From Sulfurovum sp. (lineage in GTDB: Bacteria; Campylobacterota; Campylobacteria; Campylobacterales; Sulfurovaceae): a stretch of 7,577 bases of DNA. The stretch covers positions 1-7,577 of the forward strand of contig DQSX01000247.1 of the NCBI GenBank assembly GCA_015663065.1, given 5' to 3'. Shown piece after piece: positions 1 through 5,257 of the stretch. The position numbers and the translations under genes were made by a program. Within the stretch, counting starts at the first letter, position 1. The number at the start of each line of letters is the position of its first letter. The notes beneath the pieces were generated by a model. It saw only the letters and a program-made list of their open reading frames with translations. It was not told the origin of the DNA and did no database searches.

Positions 1-79
1 GATTCATCTTATCAAAACAGATGATATCACCCTCTTGAACTTTGAATTGTTGACCACTTGCTTTAATGATTGCGTACAT
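1..79 (-). CDS. rplU: 50S ribosomal protein L21, N-terminal part (cut by window edge)
   Basis: The reverse complement from base 79 reads MYAIIKASGQQFKVQEGDII, followed by CFDKMN, which is the characteristic N-terminus of bacterial L21, a 23S rRNA-binding protein of the large ribosomal subunit. Only about 26 of the roughly 100 residues usual for the family are present; the rest lies beyond base 1. The ATG is preceded by an AAAGGG ribosome-binding sequence about 6 bases upstream. A TATAAT box further up (122-127) suggests this gene starts its own transcript instead of being only a tail of ridA. In most bacteria rplU is followed by rpmA and often obg, but those would be outside the window. Identification is from a short but very conserved stretch. 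Confidence 0.93.
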   Translation of the reverse strand, partial: MYAIIKASGQQFKVQEGDIICFDKMN

Positions 80-121
80 TGCAAACCCTTTACTATCTAT
101 TGTATTTTAAAAAAGTTCGTG

Positions 122-127
122 ATTATA
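122..127 (-). promoter_or_regulatory. Putative -10 box of the rplU promoter
   Basis: On the minus strand the 86-base ridA-rplU gap contains a perfect TATAAT, preceded by GGG and an AT-rich stretch with no convincing -35. This fits the sigma-70 promoters known from Campylobacterota, where the -35 element is weak. The box ends 42 bases before the rplU ATG, giving a short leader of about 35 bases. No terminator-like hairpin was seen in the same gap. The assignment is by consensus only. Confidence 0.6.
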
Positions 128-165
128 CCCAAACAATATTTAATACTTTTTTAAATAGTTAAAAA

Positions 166-558
166 TCAACCAAAATCTACATAGTTATTTGCTATTGCAA
201 TACATTCTATTTCTACCAGTGCATTTTTCGGCAGTGTTTTTACTGCAATTGTACTTCTTGCTGGTTTATGATCTCCAAAATAATGGGCATAAATTTCATT
301 GACCTTTTCAAAGTCATTCATATCTGCAAGATAGATCGTTGTCTTGATCACATCTGTAAATTCTGCACCCGCTTCCTGAAGTACATAATAGAGATTTTTC
401 ATCACCTGCTTGGTCTGATGCTCTATATCGTTTATCTCCATAGTACCATCAGGCATTAAAGCGATCTGTCCGGAAGTATAGATAAGACCATTTGCTTCTA
501 CAGCCTGTGAATAAGGTCCAATTGCCTGGGGTGCTTCATTGGTTGCTATAAATTTCAT
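166..558 (-). CDS. ridA: RidA family enamine/imine deaminase (YjgF/YER057c/UK114)
   Basis: This 130-residue protein has the full length and hallmarks of RidA, a small cytosolic trimeric enzyme that hydrolyses 2-aminoacrylate and related enamine/imine intermediates released by PLP enzymes, protecting other PLP enzymes from damage. Visible signatures are IGPYSQA at 13-19, SGQI at 29-32, the substrate-carboxylate-binding Arg101 in PARSTIAV (equivalent to Arg105 of E. coli RidA), and Glu116 in VEIECIAIA (equivalent to Glu120). A short C-terminal tail, NNYVDFG, extends past the usual end. The ATG has an AAGGA site 6 bases upstream. It lies 20 bases after the lipoprotein gene and is the last gene before rplU, so it is probably co-transcribed with the genes above it. 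Its exact physiological substrate cannot be told from sequence, but the Arg/Glu pair argues for a true RidA-type deaminase over a divergent Rid homologue. Confidence 0.95.
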   Translation of the reverse strand: MKFIATNEAPQAIGPYSQAVEANGLIYTSGQIALMPDGTMEINDIEHQTKQVMKNLYYVLQEAGAEFTDVIKTTIYLADMNDFEKVNEIYAHYFGDHKPARSTIAVKTLPKNALVEIECIAIANNYVDFG

Positions 559-578
559 CTTTTTCCTTCTGCTGCGTA

Positions 579-929
579 TTATTTATTTATTTTTATATTT
601 CTCTCATAGAAAATATATGAGGTAGAGTAATCGGAAAATTCAAAATAGACTTTCTTTTCCCCGAGATCTACTTCACCATTCATATTGATGTCATCAATCC
701 CGTAACCGTAACGATATGGTCGCATATGCTCATCATTTGATCCGAATGCTGTAGAGAGTTTGTCTATTTTAATAAACTTATGTACCAGTTTATCGCCGGC
801 ATACACATCCAGGACCCCATTGGTACCTGTCCAATTCTGTAAAGATCGGCTAAGAGAGTTTTGTGTCTCCTGTGTACATCCGGAAAAGAGCAGTACAGCG
901 ACAGAAAAGAGTACTATTTTTAATTTCAT
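579..929 (-). CDS. Small predicted lipoprotein with an EF-hand-like calcium loop, function unknown
   Basis: I do not recognise the function of this 116-residue protein. The N-terminus is a lipoprotein signal: Lys2 and Lys4, a hydrophobic stretch at 5-15 and a lipobox ending FSG-Cys18, so the mature protein should be lipid-anchored in the envelope. Phe at the -3 position is a little unusual. The mature part is about 99 residues with alternating beta-like segments and many aromatics. At 80-91 it has D-x-N-x-N-G-x-V-D-x-x-E, which satisfies the 12-residue EF-hand calcium-loop pattern, although the flanks look like strands and not helices. A longer ORF begins at 983, but I chose the ATG at 929 because it gives a proper signal peptide, has a GGAG site 7 bases upstream, and avoids overlapping the E1-like gene. 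The gene lies 34 bases after that gene and 20 before ridA. Confidence 0.8.
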   Translation of the reverse strand: MKLKIVLFSVAVLLFSGCTQETQNSLSRSLQNWTGTNGVLDVYAGDKLVHKFIKIDKLSTAFGSNDEHMRPYRYGYGIDDINMNGEVDLGEKKVYFEFSDYSTSYIFYERNIKINK

Positions 930-951
930 GTTATTTCTCCAGTTTTTTATT

Positions 952-960
952 ATTCTAGCA
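952..960 (-). promoter_or_regulatory. Possible extended -10 promoter for the lipoprotein-ridA pair
   Basis: In the 34-base gap between the E1-like gene and the lipoprotein gene, the minus strand reads TGCTAGAAT, an extended -10 arrangement (TGn followed by TAGAAT, one mismatch to TATAAT). It would start transcription roughly 16 bases before the lipoprotein ATG. In AT-rich DNA such matches arise easily, so this is only a candidate internal promoter. Confidence 0.25.
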
Positions 961-963
961 CTT

Positions 964-1638
964 TTATGCTTTTGGCATACCAAATTTTTGCGTGATCAAT
1001 TCACCCTCATCTGAAAAATAGAGATAATAAAGTTTATCTTTTATAACAGACAGTCCGGCAAGATAACGCAGTGCCAAATTGGCCTGAAGAGAACCAATAT
1101 GCATCACGATGGGCGCTGCAATGCCTCCGGGCTTATGGTCAGAGATATTAAAGACTTGGAAATTTGCTTCATTAAAAAAACAGACCTGCCCGTTGAACTC
1201 TTCTACAGAGGCATAGATCCAGGGTGTATTGTTCTGCTTGGCATACTTGTCAATCTCTCCTCTTACAGGAAGATTGTCTGTGGCATCCAAAATGAGATCA
1301 TAAGTGTTTCCCATTTCCATAAAATCATCAAAGTTCATATCAAAAGCGATCGCTTTGAGAAAAGGGTTTTTACTTTTCAGAAGTGAAACCACAGCTTTGG
1401 CTTTGTTCTTCCCCTCATCTTCAAGTGTAAAGGCGATTTGCCTGTGAATATTGTGATTTGATACGATATCAAAATCCACCATATGTATTTCACCGATGCC
1501 AGAAGTACCAAGAGCCAGTGCAAGTGTACAGCCAAGCCCGCCAGCACCTATGATGGCTACTTTTTTATTTTCCAGCGATCTTTGTGTTGTTTCGCCCCAT
1601 AATTGAATTTGTCTATTAAAATATTCTTCTGATGTCAT
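964..1638 (-). CDS. ThiF/MoeB/HesA family E1-like adenylyltransferase lacking the zinc-site cysteines
   Basis: This 224-residue cytosolic protein has the E1-type Rossmann adenylation domain that activates the C-terminal glycine of a ubiquitin-like sulfur carrier (MoaD or ThiS type) with ATP. Visible motifs are FNRQIQLWG at 7-15 with the ATP-contacting Arg9, the nucleotide loop GAGGLG at 31-36, DFD at 55-57, NIHRQ at 63-67 with its Arg66, Lys79, and DATDN at 118-122 bearing the Mg/ATP aspartate. It is shorter than MoeB or ThiF (about 250 residues). Its only cysteines are Cys37 and Cys153, so both CxxC zinc pairs and the usual thioester cysteine are missing. No carrier-protein gene is in the window. 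Its ATG overlaps the stop of the nitrilase-like gene (TAATG), with AAGG 9 bases upstream, so translation is probably coupled. The family assignment is firm; the substrate (molybdopterin, thiamine or something else) is unknown. Confidence 0.88.
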   Translation of the reverse strand: MTSEEYFNRQIQLWGETTQRSLENKKVAIIGAGGLGCTLALALGTSGIGEIHMVDFDIVSNHNIHRQIAFTLEDEGKNKAKAVVSLLKSKNPFLKAIAFDMNFDDFMEMGNTYDLILDATDNLPVRGEIDKYAKQNNTPWIYASVEEFNGQVCFFNEANFQVFNISDHKPGGIAAPIVMHIGSLQANLALRYLAGLSVIKDKLYYLYFSDEGELITQKFGMPKA

Positions 1639-2468
1639 TATTGGACACCTTTTTCTAAATTCTCTCTCAACTTTAACTCTTTTTCAAAACCCCAAACTTT
1701 TCTGTGTTCAAGTACCTCATTTTTCTCTATAACTTCAATAAGCATGGACTCTTTGTCTTCCAACATCATCTCCACTTCACCCTCAGGAGAGACAAGCATG
1801 GTATCTCCATAAAACTTCCATTTGACCTCATCATCAGCGTATTCTCCAAGGCGGTTGGCACGCAAGATGAAACATCCGTGTAAAAAAGCTTTTGTTTTGA
1901 TGATCTCTCTCCAGCGGTTGTGAGAACCGAATGTCGATGCCGTTGGCAAGAGCACTAGATCTACTTTTTTTCTGCTTACCTCTTGCCAGAAAGGATCAAA
2001 ATGCAACTCAAACCCTGCCATGACCATGATCTTGAAACCTTTCAGTGTAAAAGTCATAGGAGATTTTAATGTTTTGACCGGATTTTCAAAAAATTTCTTT
2101 TCATTCCAGTGACCATAGGGAAGCAGTATCTGCTGTTCATAATAAGAGGCACTTTTGGCTGTGATTTTTGCGATCGTTTTATGGTAACCGTCTTTTTTGG
2201 TCAGAATGATCGGTGCGATGAATACAATATCATATTTTACGGCGAGGTTTTTAAGCAGTTCAATATGTTTACGACTCTGCTCCTTGACCATATTGGGAGC
2301 CATGGTAGCAAACTCTTTAAAAAAATGGTTCAGTACATACTCACCAAGCAGTATAATATCCGCACCCCTGCTTTGTGCCTGCTTGAGATAAAATTCAAGT
2401 CGTGTTGCATTCATCCCCAAAGTAGGCAGTTGAAGTGCAGCAACCACCAACTGCTTGCTGCTTGCCAT
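1638..2468 (-). CDS. Nitrilase-superfamily (carbon-nitrogen hydrolase fold) protein, triad apparently degenerate
   Basis: The 276-residue protein has the length and overall pattern of the nitrilase superfamily: a beginning of the form VVAALQLPT at 8-16, ADIILLGE at 36-43 holding the triad Glu43, a central VDLVLLPTAS at 169-178, and ANRLGEY at 204-210 where the family has aNRvG. Two of the three catalytic residues look lost. Where family members have YxKxHL, this protein has YEQQIL at 110-115 (Lys replaced by Gln112), and where they have IC-Y-D, it has MAGFE at 150-154 (Cys replaced by Gly152). The only cysteine, Cys199, lies at a different site. So an amidase or nitrilase reaction by the standard mechanism seems unlikely. 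It may be a pseudoenzyme, a binding or scaffold protein, or use other chemistry. It overlaps both neighbours by one base in TAATG junctions, with GAGGA 9 bases before its ATG. The reading frame is intact, so it does not look like a decaying pseudogene. Confidence 0.85.
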   Translation of the reverse strand: MASSKQLVVAALQLPTLGMNATRLEFYLKQAQSRGADIILLGEYVLNHFFKEFATMAPNMVKEQSRKHIELLKNLAVKYDIVFIAPIILTKKDGYHKTIAKITAKSASYYEQQILLPYGHWNEKKFFENPVKTLKSPMTFTLKGFKIMVMAGFELHFDPFWQEVSRKKVDLVLLPTASTFGSHNRWREIIKTKAFLHGCFILRANRLGEYADDEVKWKFYGDTMLVSPEGEVEMMLEDKESMLIEVIEKNEVLEHRKVWGFEKELKLRENLEKGVQ

Positions 2469-2677
2469 TAGACAGTTTCCTCAATATACTGATTTGACTG
2501 CTCGATCACTGTGATCTTTGTTTTTGCATCTTCAATGAGTTTCTGAGCCTCTTTAATGTTCTTCAGTCCCTCTTCATACAATTTTACAGACTCTTCGAGT
2601 GTGATTTCAGGATTCATTAGTTTTTCAAGTAATTCTTTTGAATGTGCAAGCTTTTCTTCAAATGTTCCAGTTTTCAT
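2468..2677 (-). CDS. xseB: Exodeoxyribonuclease VII small subunit
   Basis: The 69-residue product matches XseB, the small helical subunit that binds in several copies to XseA and supports the processing of single-stranded DNA in repair and mismatch correction. It starts with TFEEKLAHSKELLEKL and has the family core ITLEESVKLYEEGLK at about 25-39, followed by a charged second helix (EAQKLIEDAKTKI). The length is typical. The large subunit gene xseA is not in this window. The ATG has an AGGA site about 6 bases upstream and sits 15 bases after the metX stop. Its stop codon overlaps the start of the nitrilase-like gene (TAATG), so it appears as part of a tightly packed operon whose other members have no obvious DNA-repair link. 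Confidence 0.93.
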   Translation of the reverse strand: MKTGTFEEKLAHSKELLEKLMNPEITLEESVKLYEEGLKNIKEAQKLIEDAKTKITVIEQSNQYIEETV

Positions 2678-2692
2678 TATAATCCTAAAGTG

Positions 2693-3790
2693 TTAATTTT
2701 TCAGTACTTCTTTTATAGTATCTTTAAACTTGTCAAGTTCGACTAAAAATGCATCATGCCCGTAGGTACTTTCCACTTCTATATATGTATGTTTCTGTCC
2801 GTTACGTTCCATCATCTTTGCAATATGTTCCATCTCAGAAGGGAAAAAGAGATAATCAGAAGAGAATGAGATCAGATGTACAGAGGCTTTGATGCGTGAA
2901 ATGGCATCATGCAAAGAGTCATATCCACGGCTTAGATTAAAGGTGTTTATCGCTTTGACAATGTAAAGGTAAGAGAGCGGGTCAAAGATACGAGAGAAGT
3001 TATTGGTATTGTACTCCATATAACGTTCAACTTCATAACGTCCGAAAAGTTCAAACAATCCGTCATTGTTGACATAGTTACGGCCAAACTTCTCATCCAT
3101 TGAGTCAGGAGAGAGGTAAGAGATATGTCCGGCAATACGTCCAATGGCCAAACCATCCAAACCCTCTTCTTCAAAATCACCTTTGCTGTAATTTCCATGT
3201 TTGAACCTTGGGTCTCTGCGTATGGCCTCAACAGCTACTTTGTTAAACCCTATGGTCCAGGGTCTGGTCGCATAGGTCGCTGCCAGTGAAATAATGTCAT
3301 CTGCAAGGTTAGGATAATCCACTGCAAACTGCAGTGCCTGCATACCACCCATAGAACCACCGACAATCGCCCTGAGATGATAAATTCCCAAAGAAGAGAG
3401 CAGCTGCATCTGTGCTCTGGTCATATCTTTGATGGTCACAACCGGGAATTTCAGTCTGTAAGGGTCTTCACTGGGATAGTTCGGGCTCATCGGTCCCGTA
3501 GAGCCGAAACACGAAGAGATCACATTGGTACAGATAACAAAGTATCTACTTGTATCTATGGTTTTTCCATCTCCTATCAGTCCGTCCCACCAACCTGCTT
3601 TTCTCTCACCTTCATAAGTGCCTGCAGCATGATGTGAACCAGAAAGTGCATGACAGATCAATATCACATTGGACTTGTCTGCATTGAGTTCACCATAGGT
3701 CTCATAAGCTATCTCATAAGGCTCTAAAATACGCCCGGACTCAAGATACAATGGTGATGAGAAGTGTGCGATTTTAGTTTCGATTTTCAT
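2693..3790 (-). CDS. metX: Homoserine O-acetyltransferase (MetX), alpha/beta-hydrolase fold
   Basis: This 365-residue enzyme transfers an acyl group, normally acetyl from acetyl-CoA, to the hydroxyl of L-homoserine, the activation step of methionine synthesis in the cytosol. The alpha/beta-hydrolase catalytic set is visible: nucleophile Ser146 in GGSMGGMQ (144-151), Asp312 in SSDYLFFP and His345 in YGHDAFL. Other family marks are CHALSGSHHAAG at 46-57, the GWWDGLIG segment at 66-73, and SSCFGSTGP at 92-100. The length is normal. The ATG at 3790 gives the expected family N-terminus and no other Met occurs before 101, but no strong ribosome-binding site precedes it, only an AAAAGCAG-like stretch. 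It lies downstream of metY, whose product uses its O-acylhomoserine. Some MetX proteins use succinyl-CoA, and I could not exclude that here. Confidence 0.95.
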   Translation of the reverse strand: MKIETKIAHFSSPLYLESGRILEPYEIAYETYGELNADKSNVILICHALSGSHHAAGTYEGERKAGWWDGLIGDGKTIDTSRYFVICTNVISSCFGSTGPMSPNYPSEDPYRLKFPVVTIKDMTRAQMQLLSSLGIYHLRAIVGGSMGGMQALQFAVDYPNLADDIISLAATYATRPWTIGFNKVAVEAIRRDPRFKHGNYSKGDFEEEGLDGLAIGRIAGHISYLSPDSMDEKFGRNYVNNDGLFELFGRYEVERYMEYNTNNFSRIFDPLSYLYIVKAINTFNLSRGYDSLHDAISRIKASVHLISFSSDYLFFPSEMEHIAKMMERNGQKHTYIEVESTYGHDAFLVELDKFKDTIKEVLKN

Positions 3791-3823
3791 GAACTGCTTT
3801 TGTCGTTAGATTTAATTTGTAGT

Positions 3824-3829
3824 ATTTTA
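3824..3829 (-). promoter_or_regulatory. Weak candidate -10 box for metX
   Basis: Between the hairpin and the metX ATG the minus strand carries TAAAAT, one mismatch from TATAAT, ending 33 bases before the start codon. If the hairpin stops part of the metY transcript, this could give metX its own start. In an AT-rich gap the match is weak evidence. Confidence 0.2.
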
Positions 3830-3839
3830 TCGTATTTGG

Positions 3840-3876
3840 GCTTGTAGGGTGTTGTATCCTCACAACACCCTACAGC
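3840..3876 (-). terminator. Strong hairpin in the metY-metX gap, possible terminator, attenuator or processing site
   Basis: The arms GTAGGGTGTTGT (3844-3855) and ACAACACCCTAC (3862-3873) are perfectly complementary, 12 bp around a 6-base loop. Pairing can continue outward to 3840/3876 with one bulged base. It begins directly after the metY stop codon. On the minus strand the downstream arm is followed by AAGCCCAAATACG, with no run of T, and the plus strand has none either, so it is not a classical intrinsic terminator. It may partly terminate, set an RNA processing point or protect the 3' end of metY mRNA. The hairpin itself is certain; its role is inferred. Confidence 0.5.
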
Positions 3877-5136
3877 TTATCCAAGAGCCTTGCTCAAATC
3901 ATCAATAAGATCCTGCGTATCTTCAAGTCCCACAGACAATCTTACCAACCCGCCAGGTACACCTGCATCTATGAGTTCTTGTGTAGAGAGCTGCTGATGC
4001 GTAGTGCTTGCAGGGTGTGTGATGATCGACTTGGAGTCACCGATGTTCACCACTACTGAAAAGATCTCTGTCGCATCAGCGATCTTCTGTGCCGTCTCTT
4101 TGTCCGAAACTTCAAAAGAGAGAAGTCCGCTAAATCCGCCTTTAAGATACTTTTGTGCATTGACATTGTTTGCATCAGACTTCAGTCCGGGGTAGTTCAC
4201 TTTAGATACTTTTGGGTGCGCATCAAGAAACGCTGCAATAGCCAGTGCAGAAGAGGAGTGCTGCTTCATACGCAGAGCTAAAGTCTCCAGCCCCTGTATA
4301 TTCAACCATGAATTAAATGGTGCCGGGGTAGCACCCAGATCACGCATGAGTGCCAGTCTCACTCTCAATGTAAAGAGTGGTAATGGCAGGTCAGAGTAAA
4401 CCAGACCATGGTAAGACTCGTCGGGTTCATTAAAATGGCTGTATCTCTCATTGCCTTTGACCATCTCTGCAAGGTCATGACGTTCTACCAATATACCACC
4501 CAGAGCCAAACCCTGCCCTGTGGTATATTTACTGGTAGAGTGCACAACTATGTCTACACCATGTTCAAATGGTTTACACAAGATCGGTGTAGCCACAGTA
4601 TTGTCTACACAGGTCATAATGTTGTATTTTTTGGCAATGCTTACAATAGCATCAAAATCTGCTACATCAATGCTTGGGTTGGTGATACTTTCAAAGAGAA
4701 TGATCTTTGTTTTATCATCTGCCAATGCTTCGATCTCCGAGGGGTTGTTCACATTGAAATAACGTGTCTCAATACCAAAACGCTTCAACGTATGCCCTGT
4801 CAATGTTGTTGTTCCACCATAGACTTGCTTGGCGACAATGATGTTGTCTCCGGCTTCAGCCACATTGGCGATGGCATAGAAGATCGCAGCCATTCCCGAA
4901 GCAGTACCTATGGCGGCGACGCCGCCTTCAAGTGCAGCAAAACGTTTTTCAAACACATCTGTAGTAGGGTTCATCAGACGTGTATAAATGTTTCCAAGCT
5001 CTTTGAGTGCAAAAAGGTTGGCTGCGTGTTCCGTGTCTCTAAACTCATACGCTGTGGTTTGGTAAATAGGTACTGCCATAGTTCCCATAGCATCTTTATC
5101 GTATCCTGCATGGATCGCCAGTGTTTGTTCGTGCAT
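3877..5136 (-). CDS. metY: O-acetylhomoserine sulfhydrylase (aminocarboxypropyltransferase)
   Basis: This 419-residue PLP enzyme of the Cys/Met metabolism family replaces the acyl group of O-acetylhomoserine with sulfide to give homocysteine, bypassing cystathionine. It begins with the typical TLAIHAGYDKD (5-15). It has YTRLMNPT at 51-58 for phosphate binding from the neighbouring subunit, SGMAA at 80-84, the PLP-stacking Tyr106 in QVYGGT, Asp178 in CVDNT that pairs with the pyridine nitrogen, the Schiff-base lysine Lys203 in STSKYTTGQG, and Arg399 in GLVRLSVGLE that holds the substrate carboxylate. The long 228-260 insertion and total length favour MetY over cystathionine gamma-synthase (about 380-390 residues). 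AAGGA lies 6 bases before the ATG, and a TATAAT box lies upstream. metX follows on the same strand, so the pair forms a direct-sulfhydrylation pathway suited to a sulfide-rich habitat. Confidence 0.95.
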   Translation of the reverse strand: MHEQTLAIHAGYDKDAMGTMAVPIYQTTAYEFRDTEHAANLFALKELGNIYTRLMNPTTDVFEKRFAALEGGVAAIGTASGMAAIFYAIANVAEAGDNIIVAKQVYGGTTTLTGHTLKRFGIETRYFNVNNPSEIEALADDKTKIILFESITNPSIDVADFDAIVSIAKKYNIMTCVDNTVATPILCKPFEHGVDIVVHSTSKYTTGQGLALGGILVERHDLAEMVKGNERYSHFNEPDESYHGLVYSDLPLPLFTLRVRLALMRDLGATPAPFNSWLNIQGLETLALRMKQHSSSALAIAAFLDAHPKVSKVNYPGLKSDANNVNAQKYLKGGFSGLLSFEVSDKETAQKIADATEIFSVVVNIGDSKSIITHPASTTHQQLSTQELIDAGVPGGLVRLSVGLEDTQDLIDDLSKALG

Positions 5137-5166
5137 TACTATTCCTTAAGTAAAAATATTATGTTA

Positions 5167-5172
5167 ATTATA
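5167..5172 (-). promoter_or_regulatory. Putative -10 box of the metY promoter
   Basis: The 121-base guaB-metY gap contains a perfect TATAAT on the minus strand, ending 30 bases before the metY ATG. No good TTGACA is found at 16-18 bases upstream, in keeping with Campylobacterota promoters. It lies downstream of the hairpin after guaB, so it could start a separate transcript running metY, metX, xseB and beyond. No SAM-sensing riboswitch or other long leader structure is visible in the roughly 25-base leader. Confidence 0.6.
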
Positions 5173-5212
5173 GCTTGTGAGTGCTTGAAGTTTGTGTAGA
5201 TTTTCAGTATAC

Positions 5213-5248
5213 GTCTCTATTCTCATCACTAAGATGAGAATAAGAGGC
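5213..5248 (-). terminator. Hairpin after guaB, probable terminator or transcript end
   Basis: Arms TATTCTCATC (5218-5227) and GATGAGAATA (5233-5242) pair perfectly around a 5-base loop. After one bulged base (5243) a further 5 pairs, one of them G-T, extend to 5213/5248. The structure starts 9 bases after the guaB stop and lies upstream of the metY -10 box, where a transcript end would be expected. No T-run follows on the minus strand, so a strictly intrinsic mechanism is doubtful; it could instead stabilise the guaB 3' end. Confidence 0.5.
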
Positions 5249-5257
5249 AAACAGCGA

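Noticed and set aside
80..165. Possible terminator after ridA
   Set aside because: The minus strand has A/T runs but no stable inverted repeat next to them, so no terminator can be supported.
576..597. TATT/ATTT short repeat around the lipoprotein stop codon
   Set aside because: It is a brief AT-rich low-complexity run that yields tandem stops; it is too short to be a meaningful repeat.
930..983. Upstream ATG at 983 as the start of the lipoprotein gene
   Set aside because: It would add 18 charged residues before the signal peptide, destroying the lipoprotein signal, and would overlap the E1-like gene by 20 bases. The ATG at 929 has a good GGAG site.
2947..3231. 94-codon minus-strand ORF inside metX
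   Set aside because: It is an alternate frame within a conserved gene, rich in Met, Leu, Thr and Ser, with no recognisable domain.
4408..5199. 263-codon plus-strand ORF opposite metY
   Set aside because: It lies fully antisense to a conserved PLP enzyme with all key residues present. Its translation is cysteine-rich and patternless, with no domain or convincing ribosome-binding site. It is a shadow frame.
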